A stretch of DNA of 64,000 bases from Trichosphaerium sp. ATCC 40318 (Eukaryota > Discosea > Flabellinia > Trichosidae), in the NCBI GenBank assembly GCA_038496445.1, contig JALMLS010000342.1:248001-312000 (forward strand), in the 5' to 3' direction. Positions within the stretch are counted from its first letter, which is position 1; the number at the start of each line of letters is the position of its first letter. The notes beneath the pieces were generated by a model. That model was given only the letters and a program-made list of their open reading frames with translations. It was not told the origin of the DNA and ran no database searches. The translations under genes and the position numbers were made by a program. This document shows, in pieces, positions 47,201 through 59,800 of this stretch.

Positions 47201-49044
47201 CTTCAGCTACGCATGGATGTTATGGTGTTCAAGCTGAGGTTCCCAGAAAAAATGGGCGAGTTGAAGCCAGTGCGTTGCCCACCTTGGTTGTCTATTTTTT
47301 TTTTCTTTCAACTTTTTTTACGCCGCAATGCTGATAGCCTCCGTAGGCAGTGTTTAAAGTTGGCAAAGCTATACGTGACTTACGTCACAAAGGAAAAAAC
47401 TTTGTAAAGATAGTGGAGGTACCTACTTGGTTATTTTTCTTTTAGTATATATATAAAGTTGACCCCTTTTTGTTTCTAACAACCACTCTTAGATTATTTT
47501 AGCTGTAGGAAATTTTATAAATCACAGTACTACACGTGGTAATTGTATGGGTTTTTATTTCCCTTCTTTGCTCAAGGTACATTTTTTACTCTTTTCTTTT
47601 CTTTTCATTTATTTTTTTTTTCTTTTGGTTCTGATTTTTTTTGTAGCTTGTTGATACACGTACAACTGATAACAAGGGAAATTTATTACAATGGATAACA
47701 GAGTATATTGAATCAACAAATCCAGAAATCCTTAAATGGACGAATGAGCTGAAGAGTTTAAAACACGCCACCAGGAGTATGCACACAATTTCAGATTTGT
47801 TTTTCTTTTTAAAGAAATTTTATTACATTTAATTGCAAAGCCTCACTAACTATTTGTGCAAACAGTTAGCTGGGGCAATGTGACTGGCGATATAAACAAA
47901 ATGAAAGGACAAATGAACTTGTGCGAAAAGAAGTTGAAACAAGTTATTGAGACGAAAGGCAGACCAAAGGATAAATTTGACGAAGTTATGCCAGTACGTC
48001 GATGTCTGTGTTTGCTTTTTTTTTTCTTCATTATTGTATTTTTTGTTTTCACGATTGAGCGTATTTAACAATGTGTTAGCCATTCCTTGCTGAAGCAAGA
48101 ATGGAGTTTGAAGAACTTGAAAAGAGCTCTAAGCTTGTACAAGACCATTACAAGCGCATTGCTGAGAAATTTGGTGAGAAACCATCCACAGCACCAGAGG
48201 TGTTGTTTGGGTATGTCAATGCGTTTGCAGAGGCTTTTAAGGTACGCAACAAGCAACTATCGATAAGACAACTGTTTCTTTCAGCTGGTAAATAAACTAA
48301 TACTCTGTGTGTCAAGAAAGCACGCAAAGAAGTTAAGATACGCAAGACACGTGAAGAAAAAGAGCGCCGTAAGAAGCGGCAAGAAGAAAAGGCGGAGAGG
48401 TTGAAGCAACGTCAAAAGACCGGCAAAGACACTGAAGTCAAAAAACTGTCTGAAAAAGAGGAGCGTGAACGCCAGAGGGAGCTCAGACGTAAACGACGTC
48501 GTCAAGAAAAGAATGTGCGTAGCCAACTCTTTTATTTCAATTCAATGTTGCCAAAAAGGGGGGTTTAGTTGGAACTAACTTACATCTCGTGTAGAAAGCA
48601 GATAAACCATCGTCATCATCCTCCTCATCATCGAATGCACCTAAGAAAGAAAAGAAGGCTGTAGTAGTTGTTATTGATGATAATCCTGCTAGCGATAGTG
48701 AAAAGGAACAACCAGAGGATATCACTGATGCACTTAGCCAGCTAAGGTGCTTTAAATCTTGCCCATTGTTTTGTTTTTTTTTTTTTCCCCTTTGTTTGTT
48801 AAATTAGTAACACTTTTCGCTAATTGTTCATCTATAAGATCTGGCAATGGGTTCCGTAAAAGACGCTTGCGCAGGCAGAGTACATTACGTCAACGTATGT
48901 TTTTATTTTACCATTGCTATGTTTGTTTTTTTTTTGTCCAAATTTCAAAGGCTCTAATTACGGCTTCTAGAGCGTGAAAATCGTTTGCGTACAGCAAATG
49001 ATGTGTTTGGCGTTGATAAAGCTGGTGATGATGAAGAAGAGTAG
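44260..49044 (+). CDS. diaphanous-like formin (copy A, apparently intact)
   Basis: Actin nucleator. The first sure exon starts after TAG at 44260 (QSPSLYINKLKE); the true start is upstream and unresolved. Order: GTPase-binding/FH3 armadillo region (WIERFRRKGG near 44357; TTNLGSAVDFKISLI; DKSSTVRATAFSFINCLLNT near 45003; LFINLISHLRPAPHLRPL near 45410), coiled coil (LRKELEECQQKLDGLDDL near 45878), FH1 with about five proline runs (46096-46330), and FH2 from VKMRNLNWRKVP near 46577. FH2 continues through DMKWQDL, LRMDVMVFKLRF, AVGNFINHSTTRGN near 47504, and LVDTRTTDNKGNLLQWI near 47647. A basic, DAD-like tail (FRKRRLRRQ near 48851) and acidic end follow, with stop TAG at 49042-49044. About 20 exons. 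The frame stays open at both sites where the downstream copy has lost a base. Confidence 0.9.
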
Positions 49045-49105
49045 GTTATTCTTTGTTGTGTATAAAATGTTTTTTGTTGTACAAAAGTAAGTTGTAGCAT
49101 GACTC

Positions 49106-49111
49106 AATAAA
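49106..49111 (+). terminator. AATAAA polyadenylation signal of formin copy A
   Basis: AATAAA 62 nt after the stop codon; also conserved in the other copies. Confidence 0.4.
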
Positions 49112-49338
49112 GATAACATTTATAAGTTTTGGTGTTACAGTGGAAAGTGTGCTGCCAATGTTGACAATCCAAATTTGGTTTTGGTAAAGATGTTATACAG
49201 TAAAAGTAACTTTAATCTAAAATACAATTATAAGTATGCTAAAAGCAACAAAATGAACGTTATTGTAAACTGTTTCACATTAGTTAGTGATACATAATAA
49301 CTTAAAGAAAAAGCAAGGCTAGTAAAATATTGGACTCA

Positions 49339-49500
49339 AAACCCTAATACATATTAACCTAACCCTAATTCTACTTAGGGTTGTAACCCTATATCTAGCC
49401 CTAGCCAACATAGTGTAATCATTAGGGTTGTAAACCTAGCCCTAACCCTAACCCTAACATAGAATCTGATATTAAGCCCTAATCCTAATCTACAATATTA
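49339..49500 (+). repeat. degenerate telomere-like CCCTAA cluster (copy A)
   Basis: About ten CCCTAA/TTAGGG words in both orientations within 160 bp, including three tandem CCCTAA units around 49438-49456. It is interstitial, not at a contig end. Confidence 0.75.
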
Positions 49501-51164
49501 TCAATCAAGTAAAAAGCAAATTACATTTGATGAAGGATTTTCACAGAACAAGGAAGGCCAAAAACCTTTTGATTTTCAATGCAAGTCCAAAAAAGTGTTG
49601 CAAGTAATCAAAGCTATTTTTTTCAAATCACAAAACAATTCATAAGACATGAGTCGTAATAACTTTGGGCTTTATTCTTGTAAATTATACAACAAGATTA
49701 TTTTAGGTTTGGTATGTATTAAACTGCACCACATGATGATAATTTTAAATTATTTACAAAACTGAGGTTTAACTCCTCTGTCATGTGCCCAACACCTGGT
49801 AAAAGGCAATCACCAGCCATATAAAAAATCTAGTAAATAGATAAAACTTCTTGGCTGTAGTTTAAATGACATTGTACATTGTGAAAAAGTGTTTAAAACT
49901 CAAAATAAACAGTTTATCAGCTTGAACCAACTTATGTTTTGAATTGTTTTGATTTGGAAAAATAACTTCGATTACTTGCAACTTGCATTGAAAATTGCAA
50001 AGTTGGATTTCACTACCAAATTTATGTATTCTGTTAAAATACTTCGTTGGATGTAATTTGCTTTTTACTTATTAAGATTATATTCTATAAACCAATTAGG
50101 GTTAAAATTACCTAAACCTCTACTTTTCCGATTTTATTAGATTTTGCTACTTTCATGGCTGTGTTGTTAGGCACAGGCATGTATTATTATGGTGTGCAGC
50201 ATTGACAATGATATTGTGCACTACATGGCCTGTGAGCGACACGCGAACTTTTTTTTGGTGTAAATTTTGAAATATTTTTACCATGCAGTTGTGTTTGGAG
50301 GCTGCATTTACAAATGTATTTTTAATTACTTTATGTATGTACATATATGTTATTAGGCCATATAAACGTGATACAAGCAATAATTGATTTGTAGGTATTT
50401 ATAGTGATGAGTTATATAGATGTAAGCGATTTTGAGTTTGTAATTGGCTTTTTTTTTTGGTAAAAAATATGTATGCACATTTCTCATATACACAAAGTTT
50501 TTAGTATATCATGTGTAGCTAAATTGTAATTTAAATTCATATTTATATACATACATGGTAACATAATGAGATATTATTTATTTTCATATCTATTCATGAC
50601 TATGAGATATAAGATAATCTTTTATTGGTAACTAAGATAATTTTTTATTCTTTTGGTAAAATAGTTTTCAAGAAACTATCTACCACAAAGATTAAGGTTG
50701 TAATAAAAACGAACCTCTAACTGAGCGAAAATATGGCCTCAAGCATTCCCCATGAAAATATAAAATATGTTTCTAGCCCTTAAATGGCCGTTGCAAGCCA
50801 AATATGGCATCAAAATTATCATAAGTATTCTCCATAATGAGATAGCGTTTTTGGCAGCATTTTTACTGCTTTTCGGCACTTTTTAGCGGCAAAATCACGT
50901 TGGCCTAAGGATTGCTTACACAATGGCATTATAATATCACCTATAACACCCCACAAAGCTTTTTTGTATGTGCTTATAATCTGACTACATGATGCAAGCA
51001 ACGATTTGGTCATAGATGGTCATGGCTTTCGGTGATTCGAATGCGCGTTCATTACTTATTTTTAAGCAACTTCTTTTTGCATGAGGGCCCCCCTTGCCAT
51101 ATTGTCTCGTGATGCGAAACCGTGTTTTTAGTCTCCAAATTGCCATAAATTATGAATATGCAAT

Positions 51165-51845
51165 ACAAACGGCTCATACTTTATACATAGTAAACCAAGA
51201 CATATTGGCATAATATATATCAGGCGCTACATATATGGTGATATACATGGCACGTAATCAAGGCAACCCTAATGGGTAGACCATAAAATGGCAAAAAATA
51301 TTTATTTACTATCACTATGCTGAATCACACTCTAGTTTTTATCATCATGTAAATATGGCTTTATAACCATGAGGTACATATATAATGTGATGTTTGGTAC
51401 AGCGGAGGGGGCTGGGGGCATTGGTGAACAGAGCAAAAAAAATGAATTTTTTACACATTTTCGGTAAAAAGTATCAATGCGGGTAGTAGCACATCTCATT
51501 CACTGAACAAAATATGTTTGGTATCTCCATGATGGCACAAACATCAATTTATTAAAAACTAAGTTTCGCAACTCTGAGATGGCCACCATACATCATACGC
51601 GATTCAAAGTACAAAGCAACATTTTGGGCAAAAAATGACAGAAAACTAAAATGGCATGTAGGTAATATTTACATTTACCATGTTGCTATCCAAATACAAC
51701 TATATGAGGCATGTATAACAACTATGCCATATAGGATAAAAAATCACGTGGTGTATGGTGGCAAGCGATCGAAAAACCCAAAAATGGTTCTGACTTTATG
51801 TATTTCACAAATTTTGGATCACATATATGCCGCCTCACCATTTCG
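51165..51845. other. palindrome centre, no gene
   Basis: The 681-bp spacer between the two arms is AT-rich with no convincing ORF. Its right part (from 51554) recurs inverted at 63710-64000 at the window's end. Confidence 0.6.
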
Positions 51846-53514
51846 ATTGCATATTCATAATTTATGGCAAATTTGGAGACTAAAAACACGGTTTCGCAAT
51901 CACGAGACAATATGGCAAGGGGGGCCCTCATGCAAAAAGAAGTTGCTTAAAAATAAGTAATGAACGCGCATTCGAATCACCGAAAGCCATGACCATCTAT
52001 GACCAAATCGTTGCTTGCATCATGTAGTCAGATTATAAGCACATACAAAAAGCTTTGTGGGGTGTTATAGGTGATTTTATAATGCCATTGTGTAAGCAAT
52101 CCTTAGGCCAACGTGATTTTGCCGCTAAAAAGTGCCGAAAAGCAGTAAAAATGCTGCCAAAAACGCTATCTCATTATGGAGAATACTTATGATAATTTTG
52201 ATGCCATATTTGGCTTGCAACGGCCATTTAAGGGCTAGAAACATATTTTATATTTTCATGGGGAATGCTTGAGGCCATATTTTCGCTCAGTTAGAGGGTT
52301 CGTTTTTATTACAACCTTAATCTTTGTGGTAGATAGTTTCTTGAAAACTATTTTACCAAAAGAATAAAAAATTATCTTAGTTACCAATAAAAGATTATCT
52401 TATATCTCATAGTCATGAATAGATATGAAAATAAATAATATCTCATTATGTTACCATGTATGTATAAATATGAATTTAAATTACAATTTAGCTACACATG
52501 ATATACTAAAAACTTTGTGTATATGAGAAATGTGCATACATATTTTTTACCAAAAAAAAAAGCCAATTACAAACTCAAAATCGCTTACATCTATATAACT
52601 CATCACTATAAATACCTACAAATCAATTATTGCTTGTATCACGTTTATATGGCCTAATAACATATATGTACATACATAAAGTAATTAAAAATACATTTGT
52701 AAATGCAGCCTCCAAACACAACTGCATGGTAAAAATATTTCAAAATTTACATCAAAAAAAGTTCGCGTGTCGCTCACAGGCCATGTAGTGCACAAATATC
52801 ATTGTCAATGCTGCACACCATAATAATACATGCCTGTGCCTAACAACACAGCCATGAAAGTAGCAAAATCTAATAAAATCGGAAAAGTAGAGGTTTAGGT
52901 AATTTTAACCCTAATTGGTTTATAGAATATAATCTTAATAAGTAAAAAGCAAATTACATCCAACGAAGTATTTTAACAGAATACATAAATTTGGTAGTGA
53001 AATCCAACTTTGCAATTTTCAATGCAAGTTGCAAGTAATCGAAGTTATTTTTCCAAATCAAAACAATTCAAAACATAAGTTGGTTCAAGCTGATAAACTG
53101 TTTATTTTGAGTTTTAAACACTTTTTCACAATGTACAATGTCATTTAAACTACAGCCAAGAAGTTTTATCTATTTACTAGATTTTTTATATGGCTGGTGA
53201 TTGCCTTTTACCAGGTGTTGGGCACATGACAGAGGAGTTAAACCTCAGTTTTGTAAATAATTAAAATTATCATCATGTGGTGCAGTTTAATACATACCAA
53301 CCTAAATAATCTTGTTGTATAATTTACAAGAATAAAGCCCAAAGTTATTACGACTCATGTCTTATGAATTGTTTTGTGATTTGAAAAAATAGCTTTGATT
53401 ACTTGCAACACTTTTTTGGACTTGCATTGAAAATCAAAAGGTTTTTGGCCTTCCTTGTTCTGTGAAATCCTTCATCAAATGTAATTTGCTTTTTACTTGA
53501 TTGATAATATTGTA

Positions 53515-53672
53515 GATTAGGATTAGGGCTTAATATCAGATTCTATGTTAGGGTTAGGGTTAGGGCTAGGTTTACAACCCTAATGATTACACTATGTTGG
53601 CTAGGGCTAGATATAGGGTTACAACCCTAAGTAGAATTAGGGTTAGGTTAATATGTATTAGGGTTTTGAGTC
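53515..53672 (-). repeat. degenerate telomere-like TTAGGG cluster (copy B)
   Basis: Reverse-complement counterpart of the cluster at 49339-49500. Tandem TTAGGG words around 53548-53566. Confidence 0.75.
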
Positions 53673-53960
53673 CAATATTTTACTAGCCTTGCTTTTTCTT
53701 TAAGTTATTATGTATCACTAACTAATGTGAAACAGTTTACAATAACGTTCATTTTGTTGCTTTTAGCATACTTATAATTGTATTTTAGATTAAAGTTACT
53801 TTTACTGTATAACATCTTTACCAAAACCAAATTTGGATTGTCAACATTGGCAGCACACTTTCCACTGTAACACCAAAACTTATAAATGTTATCTTTATTG
53901 AGTCATGCTACAACTTACTTTTGTACAACAAAAAACATTTTATACACAACAAAGAATAAC

Positions 53961-55360
53961 CTACTCTTCTTCATCATCACCAGCTTTATCAACGCCAAAC
54001 ACATCATTTGCTGTACGCAAACGATTTTCACGCTCTAGAAGCCGTAATTAGAGCCTTTGAAATTTGGACAAAAAAAAAACAAACATAGCAATGGTAAAAT
54101 AAAAACATACGTTGACGTAATGTACTCTGCCTGCGCAAGCGTCTTTTACGGAACCCATTGCCAGATCTTATAGATGAACAATTAGCGAAAAGTGTTACTA
54201 ATTTAACAAACAAAGGGGAAAAAAAAAAAACAAAACAATGGGCAAGATTTAAAGCACCTTAGCTGGCTAAGTGCATCAGTGATATCCTCTGGTTGTTCCT
54301 TTTCACTATCGCTAGCAGGATTATCATCAATAACAACTACTACAGCCTTCTTTTCTTTCTTAGGTGCATTCGATGATGAGGAGGATGATGACGATGGTTT
54401 ATCTGCTTTCTACACGAGATGTAAGTTAGTTCCAACTAAACCCCCTTTTTTGGCAACATTGAATTGAAATAAAAGAGTTGGCTACGCACATTCTTTTCTT
54501 GACGACGTCGTTTACGTCTGAGCTCCCTCTGGCGTTCACGCTCCTCTTTTTCAGACAGTTTTTTGACTTCAGTGTCTTTGCCGGTCTTTTGACGTTGCTT
54601 CAACCTCTCCGCCTTTTCTTCTTGCCGCTTCTTACGGCGCTCTTTTTCTTCACGTGTCTTGCGTATCTTAACTTCTTTGCGTGCTTTCTTGACACACAGA
54701 GTATTAGTTTATTTACCAGCTGAAAGAAACAGTTGTCTTATCGATAGTTGCTTGTTGCGTACCTTAAAAGCCTCTGCAAACGCATTGACATACCCAAACA
54801 ACACCTCTGGTGCTGTGGATGGTTTCTCACCAAATTTCTCAGCAATGCGCTTGTAATGGTCTTGTACAAGCTTAGAGCTCTTTTCAAGTTCTTCAAACTC
54901 CATTCTTGCTTCAGCAAGGAATGGCTAACACATTGTTAAATACGCTCAATCGTGAAAACAAAAAATACAATAATGAAGAAAAAAAAAAACAAACACAGAC
55001 ATCGACCGACGTACTGGCATAACTTCGTCAAATTTATCTTTTGGTCTGCCTTTCGTCTCAATAACTTGTTTCAACTTCTTTTCGCACAAGTTCATTTGTC
55101 CTTTCATTTTGTTTATATCGCCAGTCACATTGCCCCAGCTAACTGTTTGCACAAATAGTTAGTGAGGCTTTGCAATTAAATGTAATAAAATTTCAAAAAG
55201 AAAAACAAATCTGAAATTGTGTGCATACTCCTGGTGGCGTGTTTTAAACTCTTCAGCTCATTCGTCCATTTAAGGATTTCTGGATTTGTTGATTCAATAT
55301 ACTCTGTTATCCATTGTAATAAATTTCCCTTGTTATCAGTTGTACGTGTATCAACAAGCT
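53961..55360 (-). pseudogene. truncated formin, 3' fragment only (copy B)
   Basis: Reads on the minus strand from the FH2 exon LVDTRTTDNKGNLLQWI (about 55357) through KKLKQVIETKGRPKDKF, the basic coiled coil EERERQRELRRKRRRQ and the acidic tail to a stop at 53961-53963. There is no GBD, FH1 or the main part of FH2, so it cannot make a formin. The exons it keeps look intact, which fits a recent copy. Confidence 0.85.
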
Positions 55361-55375
55361 ACAAAAAAATCAGAA

Positions 55376-55424
55376 CCAAAAAAAAAAAATAAAGAAAAAA
55401 AAAGAAAAAAAGAGGTGGTTGGTA
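55376..55424. other. A-rich junction between copies B and C
   Basis: An A-rich tract joins the end of the inverted copy B to the start of direct copy C. Both parental sequences have A/T-rich tracts at this point (about 47600-47640 and 42769-42795), so the breakpoint cannot be placed exactly. Confidence 0.6.
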
Positions 55425-56087
55425 CTTGAATCTGTGACTCTGCCACGAAAACTCTGGGAATACTTGCTTCAAACACAGCGTTATGCTATCATTGTATCTA
55501 GTGAGGTCGGTTACAACAGAACGTCCGAATCGTCGGTTCAGCACTACCTAGTCTTCAATAATTTGTACATAACGCGTTGCTCATCTACCGCCATTACATC
55601 TTTGTAGTTATACAAGTACCAGTCTTGAAGCTTCTTAACACCTAATAAGCTACCAACTGCAAGTACATGCATTCGTTGAGTAACCAAATCGCCCCAGTAA
55701 CTGGTAGGAGCGTTCCTACGAATAATAATGACAAAAAAAAATAAAACAAAGGGGGTTTTACCTGAAGCGGTGCAATCTCCATTTATGACTTGGGTACAAA
55801 CATTGCAACGCACGTGGAAGAGAGTTACCAAACCTAGTTTCAAAAAAAAGATTGTCAGCTTTTGCGTCGTTTACAAAGAACGCTTGCTATAGCGTATACA
55901 CGCGTTTAGGTTCAAGCCTAGTTTATCTGTACCTGCTCAAAAGCGATGCAGCGCCTAATTCCAGCAACTCTTCCTTCGTTATACTGTACCATTCATCTAT
56001 GGTATGTACACAAAGTTTGCGCTCTGCTTGCCGAAAAAATCGCGTTTGGTTTGTTCTGAGCAGCCAGAACCCTCGGGGAACATTCAT
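55425..56087 (-). pseudogene. 5' fragment of DWY-repeat member 4
   Basis: Starts MNVPRGFWLLRTNQTRFF at 56087 like member 4, keeps IDEWYSITKEEL, YWGDLVTQRMHVL...LQDWYLYNYKDV and the exon ending LKQVFPEFSWQSHRF, then runs into the duplication junction. Later repeats are missing. A 3-bp insertion relative to the parent (FGRSVV for FGRSV) keeps the frame. Expressed or not, it is a truncated copy. Confidence 0.8.
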
Positions 56088-56823
56088 GGGCGTAGGTAGG
56101 AGTGACAGACGGACATAGTAATTTGTTTTTGGTTTTGAGATAAAGCGAGACCAACAAATTTTTTTTGTTTTTGGAGTAAAAAAGGAAAAACACCTCCTCG
56201 GTCCTGTATTTTGATTTGTCCGCTCTATTGGCGAGCCTCACGCGCATAACGGAACAATGAGCAGTCGTGTACGTTATCACGCCACAAATAAACCGATTTT
56301 TTTTTACCCAAAACCACCGTAAAGCGGCCAGAGTAGCCACGTTTTAACGCCACGATTGTTTGTTGGTATCAGGACGCAGTTTTCAACAACATAGTTGCTT
56401 GTTTTGCGCTCGTACCCTGATATCAGGTAACAAGACGTGTTTGATACTACTGAGTATGTAATATCGAAAAATGGACAGAACTTTTTTTAATTAAACAGTT
56501 GCGCCACTTGTTGAGCTGTAATAGACCAAATAGAGAAAAAAATTACTACGCCCTAACTCCGTGTATCTGTGGTAGTGCTGGGCGTGTCTATATGGTTGTT
56601 TTTTTCTTGTTGTTGTTGCTTGCAAAAAAAAAAAAATTGAACCTTGTATTCGCATTGCGGTGTTGCCCAGGGTTATTTGACATTCTTCTTTATTGCACCC
56701 TTTCGGTTTTGTTATTATTCACCAAATCATTTTTCTTTTTCAAAACCTCACATTAACCACAAACTAAAAACCGTTATCTTATAAAATTTTAACGTACGTG
56801 GGACGTACTAAATTCTATTATAG

Positions 56824-59800
56824 CAATCCCGTCGTTGTACATCAACAAATTGAAGGAATCTGCAGATCTCACAGTGCTCAAACAACTTCGCAAAACGTTG
56901 GAGAATGAGAAAATAAGTTGGATAGAGCGTTTCAGGCGAAAGGGTGGCTCCAAGTGCTTGATTCTTACTTTAGAGCGTATTAAAACTTCCAAAACGCAAG
57001 GTACAAGAGAAGAACACATGCTAATACAATGCATGAAATGTTTACAACAACTCATGAGTGACAAGGAGGTATGTAAAGTTTTTCTCTAGCACGTGTAGTT
57101 TTTTTTTTGTCTACTAATCACACCCCTTAACAGGCGACCACAGACTTACTAGTTAGCGAACCAAATCTGATCAGTGAAATTGCAGAAGCAATTGATACTC
57201 CATTTGGCTCTGTAAAAGGTAAGTACAATTCTACAAAGCCAATTATCAATTTGTCACTGTTTTTTTTTTTTATTTTTTTATTATGTTGCAATACATATTT
57301 GTTTTAACCTTCGTCTACTTTTTATTCACAAGCTTCTTTTTTAAAGCTATGGTGTATGAATTACTTGCTGCTATTGTACTCCTTACTGAAGACGGGCATC
57401 GTAAAGTATTAAAGGCCATGGATTGGTAAATAACGACCTTTTTTTTTGCTTAACTATTCTTTTTCTTCCGATCTATCTGTTTGTTAACTAGGAGATTAGG
57501 TACCACTACAAATTTAGGGAGCGCCGTAGATTTCAAAATCTCGTTGATTGTGTGAGACTTGATAAGAGTTCAACTGTTAGAGCAACTGCGTTTTCGTTCA
57601 TCAATTGTTTATTGAATACCCCAGAAGAACTGGATGCCCGTGTAGATTTGCGTCAAGAATTTCAGTCATTGGGGCTCGACATAGCGAAATTGAAACAAAC
57701 TGAATTAGACGAAAAAGTTCTAGAGCAAGTGGAAGCGTTCGATCAAGATGCACAACAAGGTGGGCATACATTTTTTTTTAACGCATCTTGTGTGCGGTAG
57801 GGTAGTAGTATCAATTGACAGAACAAACAATAAAAAAAAAAAAAAACTCGCCAAAACAACCCAATTCGCCGGAAAACCGACTGATTAATTTTTTTCAGAT
57901 GAGGAGAGTATAAGGAACGCATGGCTGGCCGCAAGATCAATTTCCGCGCACCAAAGGATCTCTTTATTAATTTGATTTCTCACCTAAGACCAGCGCCTCA
58001 CTTGCGCCCACTGTTTCTATCTATAATGCGAGACATGAACTTGATGAAAACTGACAAAGATGGTGGTCTGAAATGCTGGTTGTTGGCTACAAAATTTATT
58101 CACAATGTTGCTGCTAATACAAAATCGTTCTCGTGGGATAATGGTGCGTGACAACAAATTATTGTGACAACAAAAACCTGTTTTTGTTTGAACAAAAGCG
58201 AACGAAAAAAAAAAAAACCCCTATTGGCTTGACATGTGTTTCAAAATCATTCTTCGAATCCGCTAAGTTAATGTGTTCGGTTTTTTTTCTGCTTGTGTTC
58301 TGTTTGGGGCGCTGAACTAATGCATTTTTTTTACCCCTAGACCACACTGTGGATTTTGATGAATTAATGGAAGCCATTGACGAAGAAGAACTTGAGTTGC
58401 TTCGATCATCGCCCAAAGATGCTGCTGTGCGCTTAAGGAAAGAGCTTGAGGAATGTCAGCAAAAGCTTGATGGGTTAGATGATCTCAAGAAAGAAAACAA
58501 GGCTTTACAAGAACAAATTGTCAAACTTAAAAAGAGTGTGGCCTCTGGAGGAGGTACCCCCTTTGTTCTCATTTTCGTACCTTTTCTCATTGTCTTTTTT
58601 AACCTGACCCACCGTAGCGCCACCACCTAAATCAAAACCATTGGAAGTATCTTCAGCACCACTTCCCCCACCACCACCTCCTCCAGGCATGGCCGTTACA
58701 GGAGGACCTCCACCACCCCCTCCACCACCGGGCATGGCCGTTACAGGGGGACCACCGCCGCCTCCACCACCAGGTACGGGTGGCCCAGGAGGACCACCAC
58801 CGCCACCACCGCCGGGTATGGGCGGGCCTCCAGGACCGCCACCACCACCTGGAATGCCAGGGCCTCCTGGTGCGCCGCCAATGGGAAAACCAAAGCCCAC
58901 CTATACGGTACGTTCTATCGCTTCTCATTATTATTATTTGCTTACGCCTCCCATGTTTTGCACATATTGGTTCTACACTTATAGTCTTGATTATATATCT
59001 ATGTAGTTATATATATGTTTATTAATACGTATCCCTATCATCGGTGACATACATATCGAAGTTTTGTTTTGCCCAAGCCTGGCCTCTGAACTAACCTATT
59101 TATCTAAACAAAAGGGACCCAAACCATCAGTAAAAATGCGAAATTTGAACTGGCGTAAAGTTCCTGCGCACAAATTACAGAATACAATTTTCGCGGATAT
59201 GAAGTGGCAAGATTTGAAATTCAACCACGCAGATCTCGAAAAGAAATTCGCAAAAAAAATCATTATCAAGAAAAAGAAAGAAGGTACGCCGCCACCCAAA
59301 AATACTTTTTTTCTCAGTGCTTTTTTTTTGTTTTGTTTTGTTTTCCATTCCTGCACAAATGAACTCTATTGTTAATTAATTTCTTAGCTTCAGCAGTAGC
59401 GAAAGCGAAGAAAGTGAGCCTTGTCGCTCCTAAGAGAAGTCAAAATTGTTCTATTTTTTTGAGTCGTTTTAAGATGGACTCAAGCACTGTAATTAATGCC
59501 ATCACAAACTGTGATGAGAAAGTTCTTACTTTAGAAACAGCCTTAAGTTTGCTATTGAATATGCCAGCAAAGGAAGAGGTACCTACCATTGCTTCTGTTT
59601 TATTTATTTATTTATTTATTTTTTTTTACCAAACTGTGTTGTAACGCCTCCACTCCCTAGCTCCAACTCATTAATGATTACTTACAAAACAATGGCAAAC
59701 CTGAGATGCTGGAAAAAGTGGAACAATTTTACATCAAATTATCTAAAATTCCAGTACTTCAGCTACGCATGGACGTTATGGTGTTCAAGCTGAGGTTCCC

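Larger units (their letters stand above)
42775..51164 (+). repeat. segmental duplication, copy A
   Basis: An ~8.4 kb block (5' part of DWY member 4, the formin gene and AT-rich flank) that recurs almost base for base in direct orientation at about 55395-63709. The left limit lies in the A-rich tract near 42775, the right limit at ATGCAAT ending 51164, after which the two copies differ. Differences are mostly homopolymer length and a few substitutions. Confidence 0.9.
49045..51164. other. AT-rich noncoding flank of formin copy A
   Basis: No gene seen. The stretch is markedly AT-rich, holds a degenerate telomere-like cluster (49339-49500) and later many words containing ATGGC/GCCAT. Short open frames (50153-50380, 50819-51013) are not convincing. 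The whole stretch recurs inverted and direct downstream. Confidence 0.6.
47640..55375. repeat. large inverted repeat (palindrome) with 681-bp centre
   Basis: The left arm, about 47640-51164, reads as the reverse complement of about 51846-55375. The arms hold the 3' part of the formin gene and its AT-rich flank, including the telomere-like cluster. The centre, 51165-51845, is not part of this pair. The arms differ at only scattered bases and in homopolymer lengths. Confidence 0.9.
51554..55375 (-). repeat. inverted segment, copy B
   Basis: An inverted partial copy of the duplicated unit. Base 51554 pairs with base 64000, and it runs to about 55375, where it ends in an A-rich tract. It contains the formin 3' exons from LVDTRTTDNKGNLLQWI onward and the AT-rich flank. 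Confidence 0.9.

Noticed and set aside
49339-49500. CRISPR-like or satellite array
   Set aside because: The repeated words are six-base telomere-like units without regular spacers; a CRISPR array is not plausible in this eukaryotic context.
47640-55375. Inverted repeat as the termini of a DNA transposon
   Set aside because: The arms are 3.5 kb of host gene (formin) sequence, the centre encodes no transposase, and no target-site duplication was seen.
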